Assembly: GCA_029939595.1 (NCBI GenBank)
Contig: JAOZSQ010000002.1
Span: forward strand, 55,528 to 119,527
Reading direction: 5' to 3'
DNA: 64,000 nucleotides
Origin: EX4572-165 sp002254885
Lineage (GTDB): Archaea; Thermoplasmatota; E2; DHVEG-1
Positions 35,207 through 44,662 of the stretch are shown one piece after another. A program made the translations under genes and the position numbers. The notes under the pieces are model-generated. The model did no database searches and was not told the DNA's origin. It saw only the letters and a program-made list of their open reading frames with translations. Positions within the stretch are counted from its first letter, which is position 1, and every line of letters starts with the position of its first letter.

Positions 35207-36088
35207 TTATCGAATCACTCTCCGTAGTCTAATATTAAAAAATTTACGTAAAGGAATATCAAAAGGTTCATCAGTTAGAATCCTAACGATATCTATCTTA
35301 ATTTTATGAAGTGATGTTATTAGATCAACTTCACGTTGTTTCATAAGTTGTGTATAATTATTTCTGAACTGTTCATCTGAGGTATCTACTAGTATTTGCT
35401 CGCCTGTTTCTTCATCCTCAAGTTCAATAAAACCAATATCTGGTATACTAAGTTCACGGTTATCAATGATTCGTAATGCGATAACGTCATGTTTGTTTTT
35501 CAAGATTTTTAAGGGGTGAATAAATCCATCATCAAAAAAATCAGACACCACAAAAATAATACTGCGTTTCTTGACAACTTTTGAGATATATTTTAGAGAA
35601 TCATGAATATTTGTTATCTTTGATCTTGGTTTAAATGATACAAGATTACTGATGCATTTTAATACATGTTTTTGACCTTTTCGAGCAGGGATAAATTGTT
35701 CAATTACATCAGTAAAAAGAAAGAGGCCAACATTATCGTTATTCTGCATTGCACCAAACATAAGACTTGCAATGATTTCAATGGATTTCATCTTCTTTGA
35801 AACATTATTTCCAAAAGCACTTGATCCAGACATATCAAGAGCAAAATAAACTTGAAGATCTCGTTCCTCGATAAATTCTTTTACATAAGGGTGATCAAAT
35901 CTAGCAGTCATCTTCCAATCAATTGAACGAATATCATCACCAATATGATACTCTCTGCTTTCAGAGAACTCAATGCCTTTACCTTTAAAAATTGAATGAT
36001 AATTTCCGGTGATTAGACCATCAACTAATTGCTTTGTTGTAATCTCAATTTTTTTTACTTTTTTTATGATCTCTTTGGTTTGTTCCAT
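35207..36088 (-). CDS. DUF58 domain protein
   Basis: 293 residues with the hallmark segment GKGIEFSESREYHIGDDIRS (about residues 36-55) and IDWKMTARFDHPYVKEF. A VWA-like fold follows, with ALDMSGSSAFG as its metal-binding loop. It is encoded between MoxR and the VWA membrane protein, the standard order. It is a cytoplasmic partner of the MoxR chaperone; its specific role is unknown. Confidence 0.92.
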   Translation of the reverse strand: MEQTKEIIKKVKKIEITTKQLVDGLITGNYHSIFKGKGIEFSESREYHIGDDIRSIDWKMTARFDHPYVKEFIEERDLQVYFALDMSGSSAFGNNVSKKMKSIEIIASLMFGAMQNNDNVGLFLFTDVIEQFIPARKGQKHVLKCISNLVSFKPRSKITNIHDSLKYISKVVKKRSIIFVVSDFFDDGFIHPLKILKNKHDVIALRIIDNRELSIPDIGFIELEDEETGEQILVDTSDEQFRNNYTQLMKQREVDLITSLHKIKIDIVRILTDEPFDIPLRKFFNIRLRRVIR

Positions 36089-36145
36089 AACAAATTTCCT
36101 ATAACAAATATGATATAATTACAAATATTAATGAGTTGAATTCAA

Positions 36146-37147
36146 CTAAGGTATAGCAATGTTTGCAAGAATTTTTTTAATTATTTCGTCACTGTTTATT
36201 TCCTCTGCTTCTGCCTCATATGTTAGTAAAATACGATGTCTTAGGACTTCATATGCAATTGCTTGAATATCCTCAGGTGTAACATATCCTCTTCCATGAA
36301 CAAGAGCATGAGCTTTACCCGCAAGAATCAACCATAATGATGCACGAGGGGATGCACCATATTCAATATAATCCTCAAGATCAAGATCATATAAACTAGG
36401 ATTTCTTGTTGCATCTACAATTTCAGAAACATATGTTTTAATCTTGTCATCTGCATATATCATCTGATTAAAATCCTGGATTTCTAGTATCCTTTTTAGA
36501 GAAAGAATCTTAGATGATGCAGGCATGATGCTTTCTGTGAATCGATTCATGATCTCAATTTCTTCCTCTTTTGAGGGATGGTTGATAAGAACTTTGAATA
36601 CAAAACGGTCAAGTTGAGCCTCAGGGAGCTTATAGGTTCCTTCAGATTCAATAGGATTTTGTGTTGCCATAACTAAAAATGGTCTCTCCAATGGAAATGT
36701 TTCTCCTTGGATACTGACTTGTTTTTCCTGCATTGATTCAAGTAATGCTGATTGTACTTTTGGAGGTGCCCTGTTAATTTCATCGGCTAAAATGAAATTA
36801 GCAAAAATAGGGCCTTTTAATGTAGTAAATGTCATTTCTTTATGATTGTAAATCTTTGTCCCAGTAATATCGGCTGGAAGCAAATCAGGTGTGAACTGCA
36901 TTCGTATGAAACTACAGTCTATACAATCAGATAAGGTTTTCACCATGAGTGTTTTTGCAAGGCCAGGCACACCCTCTAAGAGGACATGACCTTGTATGAT
37001 TAATGCAATAATGAGTTTTTCAACTACGGTTTCTTGACCAACAATGATTTTTTTAATCTCAGATTCTAATGTTTCAATATCTTTTGCATATGTGGCAGCT
37101 TTCGTGTTTAGTTTTTCGATTTCAGTGTTTATGGTCCCACGCTCCAT
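36146..37147 (-). CDS. MoxR-family AAA+ ATPase
   Basis: 333 residues from the ATG at 37147. Walker A is GVPGLAKT (59-66), Walker B is ILADEINR, sensor 1 is ATQNPIE, and the PEAQLDRF arginine-finger region is present. MoxR ATPases remodel or load metal cofactors onto partner proteins together with DUF58 and VWA proteins, encoded next here. The longer frame to 37210 lacks conserved sequence and crosses the promoter. The TATA box is 24 nt upstream of the ATG, so the message is probably leaderless. Confidence 0.94.
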   Translation of the reverse strand: MERGTINTEIEKLNTKAATYAKDIETLESEIKKIIVGQETVVEKLIIALIIQGHVLLEGVPGLAKTLMVKTLSDCIDCSFIRMQFTPDLLPADITGTKIYNHKEMTFTTLKGPIFANFILADEINRAPPKVQSALLESMQEKQVSIQGETFPLERPFLVMATQNPIESEGTYKLPEAQLDRFVFKVLINHPSKEEEIEIMNRFTESIMPASSKILSLKRILEIQDFNQMIYADDKIKTYVSEIVDATRNPSLYDLDLEDYIEYGASPRASLWLILAGKAHALVHGRGYVTPEDIQAIAYEVLRHRILLTYEAEAEEINSDEIIKKILANIAIP

Positions 37148-37151
37148 TAAT

Positions 37152-37180
37152 GTTACAGTATGTAACGTTACTATATAAAA
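37152..37180 (-). promoter_or_regulatory. MoxR operon promoter with a GTTAC/GTAAC operator-like array
   Basis: Read on the plus strand, GTTAC (37152-37156), a 5-nt spacer, GTAAC (37162-37166) and GTTAC (37167-37171) form two overlapping inverted repeats, including the 10-bp palindrome GTAACGTTAC. They fill the space between the TATA box (37172-37180) and the start codon, where a bound repressor would block initiation. Confidence 0.5.
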
Positions 37181-37302
37181 TTTTTTATTTTCTAGGAGAA
37201 AATGAATCAAAAAGAGATATAAAAAACTTTCCTGAAAGATTCAACGTTTATTAATAAAATTCTAACATTAATTTTAAAAAATATGAAGAAAAACAATGAA
37301 CA

Positions 37303-39258
37303 CTATATATTTGATGCAACATTAGACAAAAAGATTTGACTAATAAAAATACTAATCGTTAAAACAAATGCAGATACTGGAAGCGTCTTTCCAAGCATAT
37401 AATAAAACTCTGCCTTATCATCTCCTTCATCAATTCCATTTGTAAAACGAATGAGAAGTAAAACAAGTTCAATAATATATATTCCAATTACAAAAACAAA
37501 ATAGTTAGGTTCAATATTTTCAAGGGAAAATGCATTAGTAATCCCCGTAATTATTGAGGATTGAGCATTTATTGAGCTTGTATCAATAGTATTTACCATT
37601 TTTCCAATTATTGAAGAAATAAGCCCAGTTATTGCAAGAGTAACACCTGCAATCATTGGAGCAAATATAGTTGCAGTTGCCTTCAATGTTGAGGTTAATT
37701 CAGAAAGCGTTTCACTAATCTTCTTTTCAACTTGTTGAAGATCCTTTAAATGATCAGCAAGCTTAATAATTGAGATACTAACAGATTTCTGACTTTTTTT
37801 AATGCCCTCTACAAATAAACGAAGAATTGAATGAATGCGATCTGAATAAATATATTTCAATGATCCATATTCTTTGCTAAATAAAGCATCATAAACATTT
37901 GTCTGTATCGCTGATAAATTATATGCCGTATGGGAAAAAAGTTGAGCGATATCTGATCCTTTCATCATTGAAGAAGTGTAATGAAAGCTTTCCTCAGGTG
38001 ATTTTTCTTCACTGATCCGTTTTCCCATGATATATAATGCATCTGAAAACTCTGTTTCCATCTGTTTAATTGAATCTCTGATTTTTTTTACTGGATGATA
38101 AACCATATATGCATAATATGCAAATGAAAGTGAAAAACCCCATATTATCAGAAGACTTAAAGGGATAATTTCATGTAATTGTGAAAGAAACGATGATTTT
38201 AGCAGAAAAAATGATGGAAGAAGTAATGAAAGAAAACCCGGTGCTGAACATATAATACCAATAAACACGGCAATAATAAAATGTTTTTTTCTATTGATTT
38301 TTTTAAGATCTGGATGATTAGTAGGGATAGATGGCGGATTAAATGTTGCAGGACGCAACATTAAAATTTTTCGAATATATAAAAACAGAAAAAGAGGAAG
38401 GAGAATGTCATAAAGGATAAATATTTGAAAAATCGTAATCTGTAAGCCAATCAGACCCGCGGCAGGGAGCATAGCAATTATAGCCAATGGAATCATGATT
38501 CCTATTGAATAAATGACAAGGGTTGGTTGATGTAGTTTTTCAGCGTATTCATGCATTAAATCTCTTGTTCCTTCAAGACCTACATCTAATGCTTTATTGA
38601 GTGTTATGATTCGTTGAGATTCATCAGATTCATCAATTGAGCTTCTAATGAGATGTAGTGCTCTTTTCAGATGATCACTCCAACTTCCCCATTGATTAGC
38701 AAAAGCAGTAAGTCCATCATGAATGCCATGATGTATGCGTATTTCCATATCCCATAACATTTTACGAAGATCTTTTGATAGAGTTGTTGAAGACTCTCTT
38801 GCAGCAAATTTTACACTATTTTCAAGATTTGGAACAAGTTTTAAATACATAACTAGATAGCTTAGGATCTCAGGAATATCACCAAGAGAATGAATTTTGA
38901 TATATTGCACGTATACTTTTGGGTATGATGCAATAAGATTCATAAAAATCAAGGGAAGAAAAATTGTTGAAGTCATTAATAGAAAAATAGTCAACAAGTC
39001 AATGTTCATCTTGGAAGAATAATACAAAACAATAATGCTGCTATCAAATGAAAACAAAATTATAAAGCTAAGAAACGCAACCATATATGAAAGTGTGAGA
39101 ATATTATTTTTTGTAACGTCTAAACCTGAAAATCTTAGAGTTTGAATGTATTCCTCTGTGAAATAGGAATTATCTTTTGAATCATTTCTGTTTAACCAAG
39201 AAAAATGGTTTTGAGCAAATCTTGTTGCCTTTATATACCAATGTGTATCGTTATTCAT
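37303..39258 (-). CDS. Type II/IV pilus secretion membrane protein (TadC/FlaJ-like)
   Basis: 651 residues with about eight membrane helices and two FlaJ/T2SSF-like cytoplasmic segments, one near 130-215 (SLGDIPEILSYLVMYLKLVPN) and one near 395-530 (YIMGKRISEEKSPEESFHYT). It serves as the membrane platform for pilin-type filament assembly or secretion, energised by the ATPase encoded immediately upstream, whose gene it overlaps by 8 bp. The double-domain size is typical of euryarchaeal Tad-like systems. No archaellin or clear pilin gene is adjacent. Confidence 0.85.
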   Translation of the reverse strand: MNNDTHWYIKATRFAQNHFSWLNRNDSKDNSYFTEEYIQTLRFSGLDVTKNNILTLSYMVAFLSFIILFSFDSSIIVLYYSSKMNIDLLTIFLLMTSTIFLPLIFMNLIASYPKVYVQYIKIHSLGDIPEILSYLVMYLKLVPNLENSVKFAARESSTTLSKDLRKMLWDMEIRIHHGIHDGLTAFANQWGSWSDHLKRALHLIRSSIDESDESQRIITLNKALDVGLEGTRDLMHEYAEKLHQPTLVIYSIGIMIPLAIIAMLPAAGLIGLQITIFQIFILYDILLPLFLFLYIRKILMLRPATFNPPSIPTNHPDLKKINRKKHFIIAVFIGIICSAPGFLSLLLPSFFLLKSSFLSQLHEIIPLSLLIIWGFSLSFAYYAYMVYHPVKKIRDSIKQMETEFSDALYIMGKRISEEKSPEESFHYTSSMMKGSDIAQLFSHTAYNLSAIQTNVYDALFSKEYGSLKYIYSDRIHSILRLFVEGIKKSQKSVSISIIKLADHLKDLQQVEKKISETLSELTSTLKATATIFAPMIAGVTLAITGLISSIIGKMVNTIDTSSINAQSSIITGITNAFSLENIEPNYFVFVIGIYIIELVLLLIRFTNGIDEGDDKAEFYYMLGKTLPVSAFVLTISIFISQIFLSNVASNI

Positions 39259-41428
39259 GATATCTTTTTTTCAAATAGTCATCAAACCAAATTTTCCATT
39301 GTTCTTTAATAAAAGTATAATCAACATGATTATGTTTTTGTTTACTGATTTCAAGAAATGACCAAAAAGCAGTATTTGCATCTTGAATACAAGGAGCTTC
39401 TAAGACTTTTGGGTATGTATCGCTTACCTGTACGATTTGTTCTTTGATCCATGCACGTGTTTTGATATTTTCAAGGATCTTTTCGATAGAAACACCCCAT
39501 TTTTTTGCAATATGTCCTAATAACTCCGATTGACCAATTGCAAGGGTGTCTGTTTGTTCTAAATAATCATTTTCTGTGTTATATATCATTAGATCAGAAA
39601 AAAGATGTGTTGGATTTGTTGTATCAATAAAACCTTTTTTCCTTGTTTCTGATATTTGAATGACTCTTCGATGTTTTTCAAAGCCCCCTTCTTTTCTTAT
39701 TGGGGCTGTAATTATGACTGCTTCAACTGCTTTAAAAGAACTGGGAGATATACCAAGATCATAAACAATTCGTTCGTAGACATCTTGTGTTGTTGACCCA
39801 TGAATTGTTCCCATGATAAGATTGCCTGCGGCACCAACTCGCATTGCTTCAAATAGGACTTTTGCCTCCATTCCTCGTACTTCCCCAAGAATTAACACTG
39901 ATTCTCCAAGTCTTAGCGCAGTTCGTAATGCATTAGTTGGCGACATTTCAGAGCTTTGATTTGATGAAAGCATTGATTTTGTCACAAGGGACTGCATTTT
40001 GAATCCTTGCTTCTGTAAAATTGATATTGGAATTTCTGTTGTGTCCTCAATAGTAAGAATACGGAATCGTTTTGGGATTTCATTGATAAGTGCGGTAAGA
40101 AGAGATGTTTTTCCTGCCCCCCTTGATCCAGCAATGAGAAGTGATGTTTGTCCATCTACAAGAAGGCTTAATAGACCGGCAGCATGGCTTGTAATCATCT
40201 TGTTTTTTACAAAATGGGCAAGAGTCCAAGGATGCTTTCTATGGCGACGTAATGCAAACGCGATTCCTTTTGGTGTTAGAGGATTACTAATTGCTGCAAT
40301 CCTAGTATGAAATGCTGGAAGATCCATATCCAAGACAGGTGATGCTTCTGAAAAAGGTCTTCCACTTAAACTTCTGAATCTTGAGGCAAGAGCCTCTACA
40401 TCGTCTTCGGATAGATATATGTTTGAAGTGTATTCTTCTCCATTTACAACAAGATGGAGAGGATTATTGTTTACAGGTGCATTAATATAGATATCTTGGA
40501 TGTTTTCATCTTCTAAAAGGTATTCAATGATCCCATAGCCTGATGTGTTTCTTGAAAAAATTTCAGAGAGTTCATCTATTTGAGCTGCCTGTAAACTGAG
40601 ATCTTGTGTTTCCAGTAGTGATGTGATAGTTGTACGTGCGAATCTTTTAAAGTATTCCTTTGAATTTTTAGGTTGGAGAAAACCGGTATCTTTTGGTCGA
40701 TGAAATGATAGTTTTTCTCTTACTTTTTCTAGTAAAAGTAGTTCTTTTTGAGGGAGATTGAATTCAGGAGGATAAAGAAAATAGAGTTTTTCTATGGTTG
40801 ATGGATGCGTATAAAGATTAACACGAGCAGATAGAGATTTTTCATTGTCTATTTTGTAAGTCTGTTCAAAAATTGCATCATGTGGCGGTTCGGTTTGAAT
40901 GAATGAATCCAAAAAACCTGGACGGACATAAGGCCGAATGAATGTTGTATAAAAAATGTTACTGTCATTTGTTTTTTTAAATGAATAATCATAATTTATT
41001 TTTTTTTGTATATTTTCAAATAATGATTTTAATTGACTGCTGTCTTTTTGCAGATCCTGCAGTGTTAGGTATGCTTCAAATGGATCTGTTTCTGATGTTT
41101 TTTTTAAGATTTCAAGCTGTTCAGCATGTTTAGTTGTTTGATTGTTTTTTTTATTGGAGTTAATTTGATATTGTATGTTTATTTCTTCAATTATGGTAGT
41201 TAACTTTTTCAGAAGTTTAAGATTTTGTCCCTTGTAAAGCTTTACCAGTGAATCATTAAGAATTAATATGGTTGTGGATGGATTGTTTGATAGATTTTGT
41301 AATATGTTTTTTCGACATATTGAGTCAAAAAGTGATGCAGAGCCATATGTGCAAGATCTACATTGTAACTTTATTGTTGAATCTTGAGATGATTCAATTT
41401 TTTGTATGGGACATAGTGATTTATCCAT
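39251..41428 (-). CDS. Type II/IV secretion ATPase (TadA/GspE-like) with N-terminal Cys cluster
   Basis: 725 residues. The C-terminal half is a secretion ATPase: Walker A GSRGAGKT (434-441), Asp-box RILTIEDTTE, Walker B LILGEVRG and His-box GTIHGST. Before it lies an N-terminal domain of some 270 residues that has four cysteines near the start (Cys6, 23, 26, 38), likely a zinc or iron-sulfur site not seen in bacterial GspE. Residues 95-145 are Lys/Glu-rich, possibly coiled. It pairs with the TadC-like protein encoded next. Confidence 0.9.
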   Translation of the reverse strand: MDKSLCPIQKIESSQDSTIKLQCRSCTYGSASLFDSICRKNILQNLSNNPSTTILILNDSLVKLYKGQNLKLLKKLTTIIEEINIQYQINSNKKNNQTTKHAEQLEILKKTSETDPFEAYLTLQDLQKDSSQLKSLFENIQKKINYDYSFKKTNDSNIFYTTFIRPYVRPGFLDSFIQTEPPHDAIFEQTYKIDNEKSLSARVNLYTHPSTIEKLYFLYPPEFNLPQKELLLLEKVREKLSFHRPKDTGFLQPKNSKEYFKRFARTTITSLLETQDLSLQAAQIDELSEIFSRNTSGYGIIEYLLEDENIQDIYINAPVNNNPLHLVVNGEEYTSNIYLSEDDVEALASRFRSLSGRPFSEASPVLDMDLPAFHTRIAAISNPLTPKGIAFALRRHRKHPWTLAHFVKNKMITSHAAGLLSLLVDGQTSLLIAGSRGAGKTSLLTALINEIPKRFRILTIEDTTEIPISILQKQGFKMQSLVTKSMLSSNQSSEMSPTNALRTALRLGESVLILGEVRGMEAKVLFEAMRVGAAGNLIMGTIHGSTTQDVYERIVYDLGISPSSFKAVEAVIITAPIRKEGGFEKHRRVIQISETRKKGFIDTTNPTHLFSDLMIYNTENDYLEQTDTLAIGQSELLGHIAKKWGVSIEKILENIKTRAWIKEQIVQVSDTYPKVLEAPCIQDANTAFWSFLEISKQKHNHVDYTFIKEQWKIWFDDYLKKRYHE

Positions 41429-41519
41429 TGAACAGTTAATGTTTTATAATATTATATAGTTAACTGAATAATTATAATAAAAATTGCGATTTAGAAATTA
41501 TCTTTGAGGTAAATACAAA

Positions 41520-42785
41520 ATGAAAAATGATCCTTTATCAAAAAAAACATACGTATTTGGGAAAAAAAGTGAAGATAAAAATGGTTTATTGTCAATTGGA
41601 AAATTCTATGCTCTTGATGGATCTTATGGAAAAAATGTATACCTTGATGCAAAATATCCTCATATCATAAGTATTTTTGGAAAACGAGGTTATGGAAAAT
41701 CATATACAATGGGAGTATTTATTGAGGAAATTGCAAATCTAGATACAGAAATAAAAAATGACTTGTCTGTTATTATAATCGATACACTTGGTATCTACTG
41801 GACAATGAAATATCCAAATAAGAAAGAAGAAGACATTCTTGATAAATGGGATCTTAAACCCGATGCAATTGATATAAATGTTTATAGGCCAAAAATTTCC
41901 GATGTTAAAGATGATGAGATCACAGATGATTTTTTGTCAATTCCTGCATATCTTCTCAGTGCGGATGTTTGGTGTCAACTTTTTGATGTAAAGCCAACTA
42001 GCTCTTTTGGTATAGCACTGATCCAAGCTATTAATAATCTAAAAGAAAAATATTTAGATTTCTCATTAGAAGAGATTTTTGATGAAATTAAAAATAATGT
42101 AGCTCATACCAAAGAAATAAAAAATATTGCAGAAAATTTCTATCATTATGCAAGATCATTAGGGATCTTTTCAAATGAAGAATCATGTATTGAGAGGATC
42201 TTTAAACCTGGATCGATAAATATTATTGATATCAGTAATTTACCTGGAATTCATTTAAAACAGATGATCACAGGAATAATCAGTGAACTTATTTTTCAAA
42301 AACGGGTTTTAGCAAGAAGATTAGAAGAAATAGATCAGATGAAAAAACAAAAAAATAGTGATTATGTGCCAAAGATATGGATGGCCATTGATGAAGCACA
42401 AATTTTCCTTCCAAAACATATGGACCATTACAGTAAAACCGTCTTGATTGAACATTGGCTGCGCCAAGGGCGACAACCTGGTTTATCGTTAATACTTGCC
42501 ACACAACAGCCTAGTGCAATAGATCAAGAAGTTTTTTCACATTCAGATCTTGTTTTTTGTCATCGATTAACCTCTCAACATGATATCAAAGCTCTTCATC
42601 AGATAAGACCTAGCTATATGCATGAAAACATTGAATCTATCATTGAGAAAATGGGTCATGAAAAAGGAGTATGCAATATTATTGATGATACTATGGAGCA
42701 AGCACATATCTGTAAAATTCGACCAAGGAAAACCTGGCACGGAGGAAATGAACCTAAAATTACTAAACATATAAATATAAAGTGA
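41520..42785 (+). CDS. HerA/VirD4-like ATPase (DUF87 type)
   Basis: 421 residues. The P-loop is FGKRGYGKSYTMG near residues 57-69, Walker B is IWMAIDEAQIFLP, and a conserved Arg/Gln motif follows (ATQQPSAIDQEV). This is the FtsK/HerA superfamily branch that pumps DNA or protein. A GAGGT site precedes the ATG. It is divergent from the TadA-like gene and is followed after 9 bp by a membrane-anchored protein. HerA normally pairs with NurA, which is not nearby, so a role with the secretion system is possible. Confidence 0.85.
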   Translation: MKNDPLSKKTYVFGKKSEDKNGLLSIGKFYALDGSYGKNVYLDAKYPHIISIFGKRGYGKSYTMGVFIEEIANLDTEIKNDLSVIIIDTLGIYWTMKYPNKKEEDILDKWDLKPDAIDINVYRPKISDVKDDEITDDFLSIPAYLLSADVWCQLFDVKPTSSFGIALIQAINNLKEKYLDFSLEEIFDEIKNNVAHTKEIKNIAENFYHYARSLGIFSNEESCIERIFKPGSINIIDISNLPGIHLKQMITGIISELIFQKRVLARRLEEIDQMKKQKNSDYVPKIWMAIDEAQIFLPKHMDHYSKTVLIEHWLRQGRQPGLSLILATQQPSAIDQEVFSHSDLVFCHRLTSQHDIKALHQIRPSYMHENIESIIEKMGHEKGVCNIIDDTMEQAHICKIRPRKTWHGGNEPKITKHINIK

Positions 42786-42794
42786 GGGTAAAAA

Positions 42795-43361
42795 ATGATT
42801 AGATTTATTGAGAATATATTTGGTTCAGAAATGATACCAATACGTTTAATCATAAGCATTTCAGTTATTGGATTTATTTCATTTTTAGTTGTTCAGGGAT
42901 TGACAATGAGCTATCATGTAATAAATGAGGATGAGTTTTCACAATCACTTACTAGATTACAAAAAAACGTTGAAACAATAGTTAATATTGGACATCCAAG
43001 AGATGTCTCAGATGTATTTTCACTAAAAGGAACCACTCATGTACATTCATTATATGTTCCATCTGAGATAATGTCTGTGTCGTTTGGATCAGATATAAAT
43101 GTTAATTCAAGTGAGCTTAAGATAAAAAATTTATCAAAAATTGTATATTCTTCAATGAATGCAGGAGATCATGTATTATGGTGTGATAATTCATGTCAAT
43201 TTATAAGAGGAATTTTTAATGATGGTCGCTGGCTTCCTTCATGGAATGATTCTAGATTTACAATTAAAGAACAGGGTCAATATATGATTACATTTGAATT
43301 AGTAACTGATGGATCATCATTGTTTATATTAGTTTATGATGAGAGTAATGTCAATTTGTAG
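42795..43361 (+). CDS. Single-pass surface protein, possibly pilin-like
   Basis: 188 residues. One hydrophobic helix near the N-terminus (IPIRLIISISVIGFISFLVV) follows a short charged start. The remainder is an external beta-rich domain with two cysteines close together (WCDNSCQF). GAGGG lies before the ATG, 9 bp after the HerA-like gene, so the two are an operon. The layout resembles a pilin-like or archaellum-accessory protein, but no clear class III signal cleavage site is visible, so the name is tentative. Confidence 0.68.
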   Translation: MIRFIENIFGSEMIPIRLIISISVIGFISFLVVQGLTMSYHVINEDEFSQSLTRLQKNVETIVNIGHPRDVSDVFSLKGTTHVHSLYVPSEIMSVSFGSDINVNSSELKIKNLSKIVYSSMNAGDHVLWCDNSCQFIRGIFNDGRWLPSWNDSRFTIKEQGQYMITFELVTDGSSLFILVYDESNVNL

Positions 43362-43436
43362 AATTTTTTAATTATAATGAGAATTTAACGTATCAATATT
43401 CTCTTTTTGCCTTATTTTAAGTAAAAATTTTTATAA

Positions 43437-43454
43437 TATACAATTAATTGTATA
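43437..43454 (+). promoter_or_regulatory. 18-bp perfect palindrome in the sulfotransferase promoter
   Basis: TATACAATTAATTGTATA is a perfect palindrome directly after a TATA-like TTTTTATAATATA stretch, about 60 nt upstream of the sulfotransferase ATG. It is a good position for a repressor dimer. In AT-rich DNA one such palindrome per window could occur by chance. Confidence 0.4.
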
Positions 43455-43515
43455 GTTAGATAATAAACAAAGTAACTGCAATATTTGATAATAAACTGGA
43501 GTTGAAAACAATACC

Positions 43516-44640
43516 ATGAATTCATTAGAATACAATAAGCAAGATTACCTAAGACTTGGCGAACAACCATTATCTGGTACTTCACTAGTGAATTGGGTCC
43601 GAATACTAAGAGATAATAACTTTAAAATTGATTGGGAGTTCATTCCAAAAGCAATTTATGTTACGAGTATGATTCTTGCACTTTCTCCATTTAGATACCT
43701 TGAAAGAAAAAAGTTTGATTCAAAGATTCAACAAGTAAAAAACGTTCAACCTATATTTATCGTAGGACATTTTAGAAGCGGAACAACCTTTTTACATTAT
43801 CTCCTTGGTCAAGATCCAAATCTAGCGTACGTATCAACCTTTGAAACAATGACACCAGGGATAATTATTGCAAAAGAAGAATTATTTAAAAATCTTGTAA
43901 AAAATCATCTTCCAACAAAACGACCTATGGATGATCTAGAAATGAATGCTAATCTACCATATGAGGAAGAATATGCAATCGCAAATCTAAGCCCTCATTC
44001 ATTTTATCATGGATGGTATTTTCCAAGAAATTTAAAATCATATTTTGATAAATATTCTGTATCTAATAATAAAAATAATGGAAACATTGAACATTGGAAG
44101 AAAACATATGATTACTTCGTAAAAAAAATCACATATAAAAATAATGGAAAACCCGTATTGTTAAAAAGCCTTGTCAACACTGGAAAAATCAAACATGTTT
44201 TAGAGCTTTATCCAAACGCAAAATTTATTCATATTCACCGAGACCCATATAAGGTCTATATGTCAACATGGAAACTCTATCAAAAGATCTTACCAATCTT
44301 TTCATTTCAACATATTGATTCAGAAACATTAGATGAAAATATATTATATAACTATAAAGAACTATTTTCAAAATATCTAAAAGAAAAATCATTGATTCCA
44401 AAAGAAAATCTAATTGAGTTTGGATATAACAAATTCGTTAATAACCCTGTTGAAACACTTAAAGAAACCTACGAAAAACTTCGAATCCCACAATTTGAAT
44501 CTGCAAAACCATTTTTTGAAAAATATGTCGATGAACATCAAAATTATAAAGCTGAGGAATATCAATTTAATATTTCTCTAAAAAAGAAGATTTATAAAAA
44601 TTGGAAAATAATGTTTGATGCATATGGATATGATCAATAA
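43516..44640 (+). CDS. Sulfotransferase family protein
   Basis: 374 residues. The 5'-phosphosulfate loop of PAPS-dependent sulfotransferases is clear: FIVGHFRSGTTFLHYLL (GHFRSGTT at 84-91). The 3'-phosphate site follows as IHIHRDPYKVYMSTWKLY. The protein is soluble with no signal peptide and resembles Sulfotransfer_3 members that sulfate lipids, glycans or small alcohols. Its acceptor is unknown; the nearby ether-lipid prenyltransferase and polysaccharide genes offer two possibilities. GGAG lies about 14 nt before the ATG. Confidence 0.87.
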   Translation: MNSLEYNKQDYLRLGEQPLSGTSLVNWVRILRDNNFKIDWEFIPKAIYVTSMILALSPFRYLERKKFDSKIQQVKNVQPIFIVGHFRSGTTFLHYLLGQDPNLAYVSTFETMTPGIIIAKEELFKNLVKNHLPTKRPMDDLEMNANLPYEEEYAIANLSPHSFYHGWYFPRNLKSYFDKYSVSNNKNNGNIEHWKKTYDYFVKKITYKNNGKPVLLKSLVNTGKIKHVLELYPNAKFIHIHRDPYKVYMSTWKLYQKILPIFSFQHIDSETLDENILYNYKELFSKYLKEKSLIPKENLIEFGYNKFVNNPVETLKETYEKLRIPQFESAKPFFEKYVDEHQNYKAEEYQFNISLKKKIYKNWKIMFDAYGYDQ

Positions 44641-44662
44641 TCAATTAAATCTTAGATTTTTT

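Noticed and set aside
39999..40310. A 103-codon antisense frame in the secretion ATPase gene
   Set aside because: It overlaps the Walker A region of a clear ATPase and shows no protein-like features.
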